From Macrotrachela quadricornifera (Eukaryota; Rotifera; Eurotatoria; Philodinida; Philodinidae), in NCBI GenBank assembly GCA_022393335.1, contig JAJEKB010021601.1, positions 2,014,620 through 2,078,619 on the forward strand: a stretch of 64,000 nt of DNA, written 5' to 3'. Position 1 is the first letter of the stretch. The number at the start of each line of letters is the position of its first letter. The translations under genes were made by a program, and so were the position numbers. Of the stretch, positions 22,539 to 35,631 are shown one piece after another. The notes beneath the pieces were generated by a model. It was not told where the DNA came from and made no database searches. It saw only the letters and a program-made list of their open reading frames with translations.

Positions 22539-23240
22539 CTTAGGGCAATCCAAAAGTAACGAGAGTGACACTTTAATATCGTATAGTAAACTTAAAGAAA
22601 CTTTCTTTCTATCAAAGTTGATGGAGAAAAGAATGCTCTATTTTTCTATGCTATTTGATCATACATCAACTGATATCATACTAGTAAACTTTCGATAAAA
22701 TCTGTTTCATTAGGATATGTGTTGATTGTATCAGATCATAAAGAGTGCGGCACGTTTATATTGCACTTTATTATCACGTAATACGCTGCATTAAAAAGAA
22801 CAAAATACACCACAAGATGCAGCGTGAAAAGCTCTACAATTTACAATAATCAACTATAGGAAGATGACATAGAAAAAGTTTAATCCGTTCCTTACTAAAC
22901 AAAACAATCTCGGTTTCGAAACATCAAAATTTGTTAGCTCAAAATTTTGTTCGTTTTGAAAACAAAAAGGTGCAACTATAAAATAAGCGAATCTTTGTAA
23001 ATCGCAGAGCTTTTCATGCTGCATCTTGTGGCATATTTTGTTTTTTAATATAGTGTATTAAGTGATGATAAATCAAATACAAAAGTGCCTCTTTTTTAAA
23101 TGACATGTCCATTATAATCTAAATGGAATCAGCTAATTTTCAACAAAAATAGTTCTTACAGGCTGTATAGAAAGTAAATTTCTTTAAATTTGCAATACGG
23201 TATTAAAGTGTCACTCATTTTACTTTTGGATTACTCTAAG
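22539..23240. mobile_element. 702-bp TA-flanked element
   Basis: The ends read CTTAGGGCAATCCAAAAGTA and the complement of TACTTTTGGATTACTCTAAG, with TA on both sides. Further matched sequence (GTGACACTTTAATA) extends the inverted repeat to about 50 bp. Inside are two opposed copies of the block AGATGCAGCGTGAAAAGCTC / GAGCTTTTCATGCTGCATCT. It is closely related to 52528-53300. It ends about 110 bp before the first supported adducin exon. Confidence 0.88.
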
Positions 23241-23348
23241 TATTTTACAAAACTTTCAGCATATTAGACTACATTTAGTGTTTTTCTCTAAACCAATGAT
23301 CTTTGTCAGTACTACTCGACTTACTCGAATTTTATGTCGAATTTGTAG

Positions 23349-26300
23349 GTTCCCAACATGAAGATCAAGATCAAAATATCAACTCATCTCAATTTCTTAG
23401 TGACGTATTGTCATCATTGACTAGACTTGAGTCTAAAATTGGAAAAGGTATGCATTTTATGCGAATATAAAAATTATTTTCTGTCTATTCTCTTGAAGGT
23501 TGTGTTCTGCCAGTGAATGATATTGATGGTCAATCCTACATGAAAAATGAATATTCTTTAAGATGTAATTTGGCTGCACTTCATCGTGTTCTTGATATCT
23601 ATGATTGTAATTCTGGAACAATTCATGACCATGTGTCAGTAAGTTTTATTAAATGAATCATAATATTAACTAGAAATTATTGTAGGTCACAAAAATTAGC
23701 TATTTACAAAATAAATACCTTAGACTTATCTAATGTTTTTCGAGATACATATATGAAGTCTCTGTTGGCATCTTAAAATTTCTAAATTGATATTTTTTCT
23801 AATATCGGAAAATCTCTACATCAGTACATCTTCCATAGAATCTGTCCTAAATACACGTTTCTTACAATGTCCTGATTTTCCATAAGTGTTTTAAGAACAG
23901 GCTTGTTTCGCAGAATGACAAGCAGTATTGTGATTTGAAACTTTCATATGGCGATCAGATCTTATTACACATGAGAATTGTTAAGAAGTTATGTTCATCT
24001 AGTAATTCTTTATGAATACACAAAATATGAAATCAAAAGCCTTATGACACTTTCAAAGTTTTGATTATATATTCTCAGAAAATGAGATTAACTTAATATT
24101 TAAGAGTAAAAAATGCAATGCCTTTGTTGAAACTGTTTTTTTTTGTCAATTTCATGTTTGACCAATATAAGAAAGGTAAGAAAACAGTTTTTCTATAGAA
24201 ATGTTACAAGCTTCATAGGTTCTCGGATACATATGTATTATGCATATATATATATATATATTTGTGAAAGGTACGAATCAATAATAATGTTGATCAATTT
24301 CTTGTCAAACCGCTTGGCTTAGCTTATCATGAAGTAACTGCATCTTCTCTGGTTAAAATTGATGCTAATGGTAGAGTCATTTCATTTTAATATAGTATTC
24401 AACTATATCATTCTATATCTAGGTGTAACATTGGATCCAGGCAGCACAAAATTTGGTGTTAATGGTCTCGGTTTTTCGTTCTATGCATCCATCTATAATA
24501 GCCGTCCTGATATTAATTGTTTAATTCACATACGAACTACACCTGTCTCTGCTGTTTCGGCAATGAAGTGTGGTCTCTTATCTATATGCCAAGAAGCATG
24601 TATTTGTGGGCCGATTACACCACAAATAATCAATATTGATACTACAACCGGTCGTTTGTCTATTGACGAAATTATTCAAAATTCCAAAGCAAAAGTGAGT
24701 AGAAATTGGAGATATATAAAACAGAGACATTTCTAAATAGTAATAATCTCGTCAAACGTATCATAGATATACAAACACATGTTGACATACTTTGGTTATA
24801 GTTAGATTTTGTTAGGCCATACAAAATTACTAGAAAAAATGGATTCTTCACCTCTTGCCTCCGTTTGTACCTACTTAAGATATCGATCTAAACATTCAAG
24901 ATTCTCAAAACCTTCAATCTCAATCTCAGTTCGAACGTTATAGTTTTATTCCATAATAGATATTCACTATGTCTAACTTAAACACAAAATAGATTCCGTA
25001 AAAACCTTGATAGATTATTTTATTCCTTCTCAATGTCTAAGTATAGCTCAATCCGTGTGCTTAATTTCTTTTTTCCTCTATGTTTTCATTAATAGACAAA
25101 TAAAAAAACTATGTATGCAATAGTATTATTCTATTACGTTTTTTGCTATATCATTATCTGCCGTTCAGAAACGAAATGATATTCGTTTTTATTAACTGAA
25201 GACAAATAGATGCAGATCTTTGTTCGGATGAAGATACTTCCCACAAAGTTGCATGATGATCCATGTTATTCACATGAAAGTTTATCGAGTTTAAAAATAA
25301 AAACTAATGTGATGTACGATATCAATTATTATAATACTTACAAGATCTAAACTAACCATTTCACAAAAACAGAGATCCTTATTTTAAAGTAAATACGTTC
25401 ATATTTCTGTCAAAATAGTTAAAATATATCGTGCTTCGTTTTTGAATTATACATAGTCTTCTGTAACGAAGTCGCTACAAAGTGGAATCATATAGCTATA
25501 AGTGTAATAGGCGTTGTTTCTTACTCTCTTCGAAAGTCACTAGTTTGCCAAATAAAATTTCATACTAATTGCATCCTTTTATTTTAACTGATCAAGATTG
25601 AGCAGCTGTGGAAAATAGATGAACGTACGATTGTGAAAAGTAGTGTAGAGAATTCACTCTTTTGTCTATTCATAGTGTCCATCTGCGAAAAAACCGACCG
25701 TTATTCCTAAGTGTCTCGGAAACTATTATAGCTACCCTAAAACCTATTGCTTGCTTTGAAAATCCCAAACTCTCAATTTTTTGAGGATTGTGATACTGGT
25801 TTACTAGTGAAATTCTAACTACAATGTAAAAAAAATTGATCACAATCGGAGTTCGACTTTGAACTGTTGATTTTCAAAACACGTCAGAAGACCATTGGAT
25901 TTCTATCGTGTACGAAGAGAAGAGTTTATAACCTACTGTAAAAATGTTATTTCTACAATTTCCATAAGTTCAACTGCTGTTGAAAGTATTATTTAAGCTT
26001 TCACCATATGCGACCTCTAAAGTATCGTCCCAGCACAACGAATAACTTAATCCTAAACATTTTTGAACGAGAACCCTGCACAAGTACATGTTTTCATACC
26101 CATACCCTTCCCATATGCGTATGCTTCTTATCCCTACCTGACCTGTGCTCATGTGTGTGACTACAATTCGTCATCCACGGCTTTGGGTTTGTCAGAAACT
26201 TAGTAGCAAATTTCAGAAAATATTCAAGCTGAAGATCATCTTTTTGAATGATTACAAAAATTGTACTCGTACGAGCACGAGTACCTGATCGTGAGTTGCA

Positions 26301-26962
26301 ATACTCTATTCTAGAATTCTAAGTTTTTCAGGTGCGTATAAATTATTTTGGTAGTACGCGTATTTGAGTACATGACAAAACATGCTAATACATCTCAGCC
26401 GTAACTAGTATATGCCAATGTAAATTATATTCGTATTGGCATGAACATATTTTCTCACAACTGACTGAATGTTGAAATTGTAATGCAAAGGTTTGTCTCC
26501 TTTGAATAGTATTTATCCTTTGAAGGCATTCATAATTCGTAATCATGGCATAATAGCATGTGGTGAAACTATTGAAAAAGCGTGGCATTGTGCATTTCAT
26601 GTTGTAATTGCATGCGAAACACAACTACGAGCGCTCTCAATTGGCATAGACAATCTTATTTTATCATCAGACGATGCTTCTGAACAAGTAAAATTTCATT
26701 TATATTAGACTAAGAAAATGAATATTTTTACTATATTTCAGGTACAAAAAACAGTTCAAGTAGGTGGTGGTGGTGTTTCAACAGGAGCCACGAAATGGGC
26801 TGTTGGAGAACTCGAGTGGGCCGCATTGATGCACATGCTTGACTCAGTTGTATGTACCACTAAATATAATATATTTTATTCTCAGCTTTTCACTTGTAGG
26901 GCTATCGTACCGGCTACGAATACCGTGGGCCATTCTTGTCTTTCGTAGACAAGCACCAATAG
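23349..26962 (+). CDS. Adducin head-domain protein (class II aldolase fold), C-terminally short, 5' end not found
   Basis: In-frame exons are 23349-23447, 23499-23638, 24271-24370, 24423-24694, 26526-26687, 26742-26849 and 26900-26962. Adducins cap actin filaments and link them to spectrin; the head has the class II aldolase fold. The protein shows LTRLESKIGKGCVLPVND, YSLRCNLAALHRVLDI, VTASSLVKID, GVNGLGFSFYASIYN, VSAVSAMKCGLL, IIRNHGIIACGETIE, ELEWAALMHMLDSV and finally GYRTGYEYR, all in adducin order. It stops 11 codons after GYRTGYEYR, so the neck and the basic MARCKS-like tail are absent. A 1.83-kb intron precedes the NHG exon, whose acceptor (GAAG at 26525) is the least certain. No start ATG is in frame in the first exon, so an upstream exon is missing or displaced by the element next to it. 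Confidence 0.85.
24695..26525 (+). other. Large intron of the adducin-like gene
   Basis: At 1.83 kb this is far longer than the short introns around it, though intron 2 of the same gene is about 630 nt. No clear inverted-repeat element or coding relic was recognised in it; it may hold decayed insertions. Confidence 0.4.
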
Positions 26963-29400
26963 TGATCTTCTTACGACGATTGACTTTTGTTTATTCTTTC
27001 TACTCTTTATTTATCCTATAGTTTGATATTCACTTACAGCGTGTGTTGTTTTTCAAATACATATTTATTATATTATTACTCACAAATCTCACATTATAGA
27101 TGTAATTATGGTATGCATTGTCGAGAATGATAAATGAAGTTCTTGTAACACTAAACAAGCATTCATACTAAGTACATACAGTGAAAACTCTTGATGCTAT
27201 CAATAGTAATCGTAAAACTTTTGTTCAATTCATTTTTGAAATCGATAAATTCTTAGATTCATTGATTGATTAACCAGCTATGTAAGCCATCCACGTTTTG
27301 CCATTTCTTGTTGTATTGTAACACGACTTTGTGATGTAGAAACGCAGAATTGAAGAGCAGAGATGAATTACCATGTGTTACGTTTATTTTGAATAGAAAG
27401 GGGAAATGGGCAGTTGCTGGCACAGATACTTCTCCATCAGATAGTTACTCTATAGGACACTTGTTCATGGAACAGTTGTCCGTAAAACTGAATTATACAT
27501 ATTCATCTTGGATGAACTAGTTGAGTGAAGCATATCTCACTCATTGTAGAAGATCTACGTTTCCTAATATTCTTAAAAATGTAAACTTTAAGGAGAAGTT
27601 TTTCTGTTTTGAAATTAGAGTTGTAGCAACTAGTTTAATCGTTTACAGCCAAATATGATAGTTGTCACTGAGTATGTGACAGCTCAGGTCATCTCGAAAT
27701 ATGCTAACCTGAACAGCTAGCATTAACTCACAGAAATTTAGTTGCTGAACTGATTTTTGTGAGATTTAAGTTGGTATGATCCCATTAGTGTTGTGTTCTT
27801 ACGATAGAATAAGAGTAGTTTGTTTTGAATAATTGTTTTCCAACAACAGGACACTTTTCTTCAGTTTGGGAAGGCAATCCTAATGGATTCATGCCAGCTC
27901 ACTGTTCAAAAGAGCTGATACCTAGGTCCAGTATATTACGAGCTGAGTTAAGCTGTCACATATCTAGTCGCGTCGTGAAAATTTAATTCTCAAAGTAAGC
28001 ATTCTACAAAAATTTCTGGCTGCAAATTACCAGACTGTTGCAACATTGACGTGTCGAGAATTCTTTAAATAATAAGGTTTTAGTTATTGCTCATAGATTT
28101 TTTCGGAATTGCATATACTGAGCAAATATCTAACGAGCCAGTATCTACAAGCCACTGTTCTGGACTCACAGGTAGACATACGTAGTAATCTCTGCTGAAA
28201 ACGTGTACTCAATCAGATATTACTTCTTTGTAACGTTTGTAATATGCGGAGCAGTAGGTTTTCGGCATGGAGATTCTTTATTTTCTACTCTACTCTGAAT
28301 TCAATGAGAATAATACTTTTTGAATAAAAGCCTATAAGTGAGCAGGTTTTTGCGATATTATTTTCTTGTAGAATATTGTGTCAAGCTGCCAAGTGGCTTA
28401 ACTCTCTTTGTATATGCCAATTTCTGGAGCAAATCCGTGAAGACTCTTTACTGAAACTCTATAAAATATCGAGAATCATTTTATAAGAAAATGATAGAAC
28501 ATATATGCTGGTATCTATACAAATGACAAGATTTCGGAAAGAATATTTTTGCATATGTCTACCTGACTCCTCACTATGCCGCATGGAAAGTCGTATGTTC
28601 TGTAGAATCTACGTTCCATAGCACTCCCTTATCCATAATAAAAATTTACTTAGGAATATCAATACTAAAGCCTCAAATATAAAACGAAAATTTTGAGTTA
28701 AATCTGTTACATCTCATTATAATTAATGTAGAACACCCTTCCCAATCTAAAATTAGGGTCAGCGGAAGAATACACAGCGAATGGTGATATGAAAGTTGAG
28801 CTTCGACATTTCAGCTTCCAAGCAATTAAACTCTCAACGATGAAGTTCCTCCCTTTTGAGCTACTCGACAATTGAGCCTCGATAGATCATTAGCCTAAAC
28901 AATATACGATATTTAGAAATTCGGTAACAAAAACCTGGAGACTAAGTCGCTAGTTGTCTCAAATCCTAGCGAAATCACTGAAGACAATAATCATAATAAG
29001 GACAATGTGAAAATGAGGTGCGCAATAGGGGTGAAGGGTGGGAGTAAGGGTGAGACTTAGGCTGAAACTGAAGGTTTGTATGCTCTTTGTTGGAAAACAC
29101 TTTATCGAAAGAATATTTGGATCACAGAGGCTATCTCAATTGTTAGAATGCGAGTAAAATGAGATGGTCTTTTCGTGTTCAACAAACCTGTATAAAATTT
29201 AAAGCGCCTGCATCAGTCTAAAGCAAGAGAAGAGTCTTTCAACAAAATGTTTTTCGGCAAAGCGTATTACATTCTTTATCATATTTGTGTTAGTTTTAAG
29301 TTCGAAAGAACTCGAAATGCCATGTGATCAGTTTTCGCAACGGCGAAAATCTGTCGCATATAGTTTTGCTTGTTTCTGAAAACAAGAAGTATACAATTAA
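26963..29400. other. Gene-poor intergenic stretch
   Basis: No supportable exon. A loose inverted relation exists between TATGTGACAGCTCAGG (27673) and GAGTTAAGCTGTCACATA (27950), too weak to call an element. Confidence 0.35.
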
Positions 29401-29470
29401 AATAAACTTAGCCTATAGATTGTAGAGCGTTTCATGCTATATTTTGTAGTATATTTTGCTGTTTTGATGA
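29401..29470 (+). repeat. Fragment of the shared GAGCTTTTCA..GCATC block
   Basis: TGTAGAGCGTTTCATGCTAT followed by ATTTTGTAGTATATTTTGCTG matches the internal right arms of the elements at 22539-23240 and 52528-53300. Upstream sequence (TTTTCGCAACGGCGAAAATC, CTGAAAACAAGAAG) is also similar, so about 150 bp of an old copy survives. Confidence 0.55.
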
Positions 29471-29545
29471 AAAGTATTTAGAGATTACTATATGAAATAC
29501 AAAGTGTGCCCGTTTATTATTGGTGACGTATTTATAAGGTGTAGG

Positions 29546-30838
29546 CAATCCAGACTTCAATTAAAATTATTTTTTCGCAATTTTTTCATTCATCTGATAG
29601 AGTAGAAGCCACTGATCGCGAATACATACCTTTTAGCCATAGCGAATACTTCCTTTCTATTAAAAAGTACGAAATACTCAAGAGGCGCCTTTTTTCAACA
29701 AAATGCATCCTTTGCAAAATTTTTTATTTTATTGTGTTTTTTTGCTTCTAAAAGAGATTTTTTTCAGATTCATCACCAAAAAATGAGTGTTTGTAAGTTG
29801 CTAAATCGATTCTAGATGTAAAACTCTATTAATGGAATGACTTCATATCGGTTCTAGAGCACTGAGGATAAGTTGATTTTGTAAACCTACCTGGTTTTTC
29901 TACTTAAGCGATAGAGCCTAATATTTTTTCTCATCCCATTCATCATACCATGCATCAACACCACTAGTATTGTTTTTTTCTCTTTCCTTTTTTAAGCTGA
30001 GAAAACTTAGTTTGGCTGAAACCGAAGCCATTTTCGTCGGTATTTCTTGGTTTCCAATTGAAAAAAAAGCGTTTTAGGTACAAACTAATTATATATTCGG
30101 AATCAGGACAAAAAGTTGAATAAAATGATATATGTTTGAAGCTAATTCGACGAGTTTCAGTTTTTGAACCATTTTGAAAAATTTGAGTGCCCTAAGCATT
30201 CTTGGAAAAATGAGAAAAATTGAAAGTTGCCGAATTAACTTCAAACATATTCCATTCTACTCAGTTTCTGTGCTGATTCCGAATATGTAATTGGTTTGTG
30301 TCTAAAAGGCTTTTTTGAATGTAGAAATCGCGAAATATCGCCCAAAACGACGTTGATCTTACTAAAATCCAGTTTTCTCAGGTGAGGAGAGAAAAAAAAA
30401 GAAATTGATACTCAAAATGTTGTGAGATAGTATAATAAATAGAATACCACATAATATTTGGCTCTATCGATTACGTACAAAAAACTAGATAAGTTTCTAA
30501 AATCTGCGTATATAGAATGGACTCGACGTCCTTAGAAACGCTACTACAACAGAGTCTTTTACTTAAAATCGAATTTACAACTTGTTCCTATTCAGCTTTT
30601 CATGCTGAATCTGACGAAATCACTTTTAGAAGCCAAAAGAAGAAAAATAATAAGAAATTTTGAATATTTTTACAAAAATGTATACTTCGAAAAACGATGT
30701 CCTTCGAGTTTTTCGTATTTTTCAATCGAAAGGAAGCATTCGTTTAGGCTAAAAAGTATATTTTCGTGATCAGAGGCTTCTACTCTATCAAATGACGCAG
30801 AAAACTAGCGAAAAAAATTTTCAATTGAAATCCGAGAG
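29546..30838. mobile_element. Large foldback element, ~620-bp arms (family FB-B)
   Basis: The arms 29546-30170 and 30220-30838 mirror each other. TGATAGAGTAGAAGCC on the left faces GGCTTCTACTCTATCA on the right; TTCGGAATCAG faces CTGATTCCGAA near the centre. Mismatches are more frequent than in the 6243-7592 member, so it looks older. The order of landmarks is the same in both members. Non-coding. Confidence 0.82.
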
Positions 30839-31779
30839 GCCGGTATCTTATTTTACAGCTGATTGTATATCTTTAGTTTTCGTCTTTTTTCAAATATATT
30901 TAAAATAGCTTTTAGGCCTACTTATATACAGTTCAGCAGAGAATTTCAAGCGCTACATTTTAATAACAAAAAGGGCTTTAACTACAGGGATAAAAGAGGA
31001 GAGATTTTAAAAATACTGAGAGATACATTTTTCCTGAGTCATCCGTTACGATAACCAAAGAAAACTGATTAAAATCGATTATTGCCTAGACTCTAATCAA
31101 CAATCATCATCCTTGATCGTGCTTTACCATCGACGTTTTCATGACAAACTGATTTTAAATTGGATTTTTACCCACTTCTTTTTTAAACTACGCATTTCTT
31201 CCGTTTTCAATGTTTTTTTTGGTCTTTTGAAACAAGCTTGCAGCCGTATATTTTACTTCCAATCCTATGCTTTTTCTAAGAGCACTTGTGACTGTTATGT
31301 TGGGTATTCTACAAGTGCACGCATTTTTTTCTATTCAATTTCTATTTCAGTTCCTTACCTCTCATTGATATTACATTAACAGAAGGCAAACAAATCATGT
31401 TAATATCCATATTAGATACCTATATAATGCTGTTAGTAGGCGTATTTTTTATGAGAACATAGTGAGCACCAATACCATATATATATTTTGTCATTGACTA
31501 TGTATACGTATCATTTAAGCATCTTAAGTAATAGTTAATCATATGACAGAAACGAGTTTACTATTTTGCGTATGTAGAAATCGTATGATTGATGATTTTA
31601 AAAGCATACCGCATAAAAAGAAGTTGGTAAGTAGAACCTTTTATATAGGTACCATTTTGTTCGAAAATTTTCAGGAAAAAGGTTCTTATCCAAAAGACTA
31701 GAGCCTTTAAAATGATTGATATTAGAGTGGCAAGAAATTTTTTACGTTTTCGAAAATTTTCTTTTCTTTATAACTTAAT
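30839..31779. other. Intergenic, no supported feature
   Basis: Two open frames of 63 and 88 codons (30863-31054, 31113-31379) lack family motifs and codon-like composition. Nothing else was recognised. Confidence 0.3.
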
Positions 31780-32690
31780 AAATACAACCAGTCTTCAACC
31801 ATGTACACTCCATTACTATCTATGATCTATCGCCAACGCTCTGGCAAAGAAAGAATTCCGCCTGAGACTTTTGGCCGAAGAAGTCGAAGAGGCCCATTTT
31901 AAGGTCATTCTTTTTGTCGAACTACTTATCGCGCAAATGATTAGAAAGAGAATGAAACAGATGTTAGTTCGTAAGAGTGAAGTCTGGAGAAGAAGCTGGA
32001 TTCGGAATTGTCACACATTCGAGCTTCAATAATTTTTGACGCATTGACTTTGGAACCTACCATCCAGCGTTGTTATGTAAAAAATAAATTCTATTCCGTT
32101 TGCTCTGGAGTGTTGCTGCAACTCAGTGCAATTATTGACAATAGAGATCAGCAGTAACGGTGCAATCATCTGGAAAAATTTTCCCATGAATAATTTTTTT
32201 TACTTCCTATCAAACACTCAGCATAATCTCCGTTGGATGAAGGTCATATTTGAGCGTTTGTAAACTTGTTCGTCTAACTCTCATCTACTACCGCTTCCGC
32301 GTATAATTAGCATAAAACGCTCACTTTTCATTGCCCATAATAAGATTGTGAAGCCACTGGTAGTTGCAGTGAGACACCCTTAATTATGTACAAGCGTCAA
32401 TCCTGTGTTGAGACTGATATAGTGACAAATCATGTGATATTCAAACTCCATATTTTCATATTTTGCCTAATTCACACAAATGTTCTTTCACTGTATTATG
32501 AAAGTATCTAAGTTCCTCTGCTAAACACCGTGTAGTCAGTATTGAATCTTCTTCTATAAACTGCTGCAATACATAATCAGTGTTGAGCTGTACGGATGAA
32601 GAATACATCCTTGCCCATTGTGCTGTATATGTTGTTTGCCACTTCCTTCCTTTTATAACTCAAACAGAATTCATGAAGCAGAAGTATTCA
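31780..32690 (-). pseudogene. Mariner-type transposase relic
   Basis: On the minus strand, broken frames match mariner transposases in order: an N-terminal TRCLAEELRYFHNTVKEHL-like helix-turn-helix, CNYQWLHNLIMGNEKW (the usual GDEKW position), VYKRSNMTFIQRR, then VAATLQSKRNRIYFLHNNAG (normally HDNARPH), a MRQKLLKLE-type segment, and IPNPASSPDFTLTN (the YSPDL-P-DYH region), ending in DKKNDLKMGLFDFFGQKSQA. Several stops, frameshifts and changed catalytic positions show it is inactive. Terminal repeats were not located. Confidence 0.78.
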
Positions 32691-33013
32691 GAACTCTCTA
32701 CCAGACATCTTCATCTCTGATTCGATACATCCTAAAGTTTTCTCGAATGTTTTAAGAAATCCTTTAAAAAATGTCAAAATTTTCTTGCCAACATAATAAA
32801 AATGGTACTCATTGAAAGGTTCTTCATAACACTATTTTTAAAGAGTAGAATACAAGGTATATCTTTATTAAGCTTTTTACTCATCCATAGCTTTGAATCA
32901 AATTAGTAAATACTCAAGCAATACTATTCTTTCTATGAACTCGATCTGATGCGTCGGATGCATATGAAAATCGATGAACTCTTATCCATTAGTGAATAAT
33001 AATAATATGGAAG
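32691..33013. other. Intergenic, nothing recognised
   Basis: AT-rich spacer between the mariner relic and the next MITE. Confidence 0.3.
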
Positions 33014-33338
33014 TGATCAACTAATAGGATGCCCCATTTTGATACGGTCCTATTGAAAGGATAAAACCTACTATTATCTGAATCATATAAGAGGGGATCC
33101 AACATAATCATGAATTGACCCGAACAATATCATCTTTTATCCTTACAAACAGTAGAGAAAAGCTACCAGTTCACACAACAAACTGTTAGCTTTTCTCTAC
33201 TATCATAAGGATTAAAACACGATATTGTGCGGGTCAATTCAGAGTTATGTTGGATCTTCTCTTATATGGTCTAAACAATAATAGATTTTATCCTTACAAT
33301 CAGACTGTACCAAAATAGAACATCCTGCCAGTTGATCA
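33014..33338. mobile_element. MITE just upstream of the HPDL-like gene (family MD)
   Basis: The ends TGATCAACTAATAGGATG and CATCCTGCCAGTTGATCA form inverted repeats. Matching continues through TAAGAGGGGATCCAACATAA / TTATGTTGGATCTTCTCTTA to a central hairpin, AGAGAAAAGCTA and TAGCTTTTCTCT. The core is shared with 5066-5466 and 62372-62908. It ends 80 bp before the ATG of the gene, so it may lie within the promoter or 5' leader. Confidence 0.85.
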
Positions 33339-33418
33339 TACTCATATATATATATATGTATATATTGAAAAGCAATGAAATAAGAGAAAAAACATATTAT
33401 ATATGTAGATAAACAAGG

Positions 33419-35052
33419 ATGGGTGTTGATGATGGTATTGGACTTAATCATGTTGAATTTCATACAACAGAACCAGAAGAATTAATAAATGTATTTATAA
33501 AAACATATGGTTTTGTATTAAGAGCAACAAAAACAACATGTGATTATAGTCAATGGCTTCTTGATTCCTATCAATGTCGATTAATAATATCATCAACATC
33601 AAATATAAAATCTGAAATAGTTGAAACAAAAACAAATGATCATTATGATATATTAACAACATTAATTAATGATGAAAAAACAAAAAATTTAATTATTAAT
33701 CGTAAAACTGTTTTTAATTTAGCTCTTAATGTTAAATCTGTTCAAACAATACTTGATAAAAATCCTGATGTTAAAGTAAATATTTATTTATTTTATATAT
33801 AAATAATTTTTAATTTTATCATTAATTAATCATATATATTTAAAAACAATAATTTGTCAATTAATTAATAAAATTTCAAACTTTATAAAATAAAATAAAA
33901 TAAAATAAATATAAATTGTTTATTTATTTTTTAAAACAAAGGTTCTTGTATCACGTCGTCAAGCAATTGATGAATATGGTACAATTGATTATGCTTGTAT
34001 TAAATCTTCAATAGGAAATATAGTTCATACAATAATGGATACATCAAATTATTCTGGAAAATATTTACCTGGTTTTACACCAGTAAATGTATCTTCAAAT
34101 GAATCTAAACAATCAATAGTGAGTAATATTGATCATGTTGCAATTGCAGTAAATTATGGTATAGCACAATCTGCTATTAATTGGTATCAAAATACATTTG
34201 GTTTAAAACGTTTTCCTATTAATCGGTATTTAGAAATAAATAAATAAATAAATAATAAAATGAAAAATCTTTGTTTTATTTAGTGAAGATGATCCATTTC
34301 AAGGATTTCTAGTTAATGTTGGTTCAATGGGTATGCGTATGTTTTCAGGTGTTTATTGGAAATGTGCTGAAATAGGATGTGCTGATTCAACAAATTCATT
34401 AAAATTTGTTTTTGTTGAATCATTAATTCAGAATGATTCAAGTATTTCAATAAATAACAAACATTACATTTTATTTATTTTCTTTCTTTCTTTTTTTTTT
34501 ATTAAGATGCAACAGATCAAATAACAACATTTATTAAAAATCATAATGATCAAGCAGGTATTCAACATATTGCCTTTACATGTCTTAATAATATTAAAGA
34601 TGCTGTACGTACAACAAAACAAAATGGAGCTCAATTTTTAACTCCTTGTTTAGATTATTATTCTCAAGTATATTCACAATTATATTTTATTTTATTTTAT
34701 TTACTTTTATTTATTTATTTTTTGAAAGGAAAACAATGGTAAAATAATTGAAGATGCTGAAGAAAATCCTGTTGAACTTAGTGAACTTGGCATTTTACTT
34801 GATGATGAAGCTGATGCTAGTAACAATTTATCAACAGAAAAAAATACAAAACAGTAATATCATCTATTTTTATTTATCATCTAATTATTATTATTATTTA
34901 GAATTCTTTTACAAATTTTTACTACATCAATCTTCAACAACGATACATTCTTTTTAGAACTTATTGAACGACGTGGTGCTACTGGTTTTGGTTCAGGAAA
35001 TGTACGAACACTTTGGAAAATTGTTCAAAGACAAATGGATCGTAATAAATAA
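33419..35052 (+). CDS. HPDL: 4-hydroxyphenylpyruvate dioxygenase-like protein (HPDL-type), six exons
   Basis: Exons 33419-33775, 33942-34225, 34284-34441, 34507-34667, 34729-34853 and 34902-35052 join in frame to 411 residues. The family is Fe(II)-dependent and has a two-part vicinal-oxygen-chelate fold. HPPD makes homogentisate, while vertebrate HPDL makes 4-hydroxymandelate for ubiquinone headgroup synthesis. The N-terminal half starts [16 protein letters not shown]. The C-terminal half carries the three expected metal ligands: His in IDHVAIAV, His in GIQHIAFT and Glu in [31 protein letters not shown] resembles HPDL more than HPPD, which usually has GFGAGNF. The ATG is the only one near the VOC start. 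All introns are under 170 nt. The assignment to HPDL rather than HPPD rests on the C-terminus; the substrate is inferred. Confidence 0.88.
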
Positions 35053-35623
35053 TTCATTTCCTTTTTTGAACTAGAACCTTTTTTGCATTATATTTATGCA
35101 CATCACATTAAATAAATATCGTTGTCATATTTATCTACAAGTTTTTCAAATATAATTGATAATACACTAAATCTATATATTTTCTATTTTTTCTTCAGAT
35201 GATACTTATTGATGATTGTTTATTTTCTTCTCAATCAAATAACACAAAATAAGAAACAATAAAGCAATGAAACGAAGTACAACAATTTCTATTATTCTTT
35301 GTGTCATTTTAGCATTTAATTCTCTCACGTATATTATCCTGACGAAAAATAATGTTGAAATCAATTGAATCACACTTTGAAATATATTGAAGACGTAATG
35401 GTTGCACAAAATATATGATGAGAAAAAAGGACAGACAAATGTGGTTGAATATATTTTTGGAAGTCAATAGTATATTCACAGTATTTGATCCATTATGCAA
35501 ATTTCCAACAAGTCTAATTTTAACTGCTGGTTCTTCTTCAACAAAAGAAAAAAAACCGATGAGTAATAATATTTTTGCAAAAAATAAAAGCTTTTTTCAG
35601 GCACTTTCTATTTCAAGCATTCA
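35053..35623. other. 3' flank of the HPDL-like gene
   Basis: Contains overlapping short frames on both strands without family resemblance. A possible AATAAA lies near 35112. No gene is supported. Confidence 0.3.
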
Positions 35624-35631
35624 ATCACAAA

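Noticed and set aside
27660..27975. Inverted-repeat element around TGTGACAGCT
   Set aside because: Only the outer ~12-16 bp pair convincingly; the remaining similarity is at chance level for AT-rich DNA.
33419..35052. Canonical HPPD (homogentisate-forming)
   Set aside because: The C-terminal [16 protein letters not shown] segment fits HPDL better than the GFGAGNF ending of HPPD. The catalytic ligands are common to both, so activity is left open.
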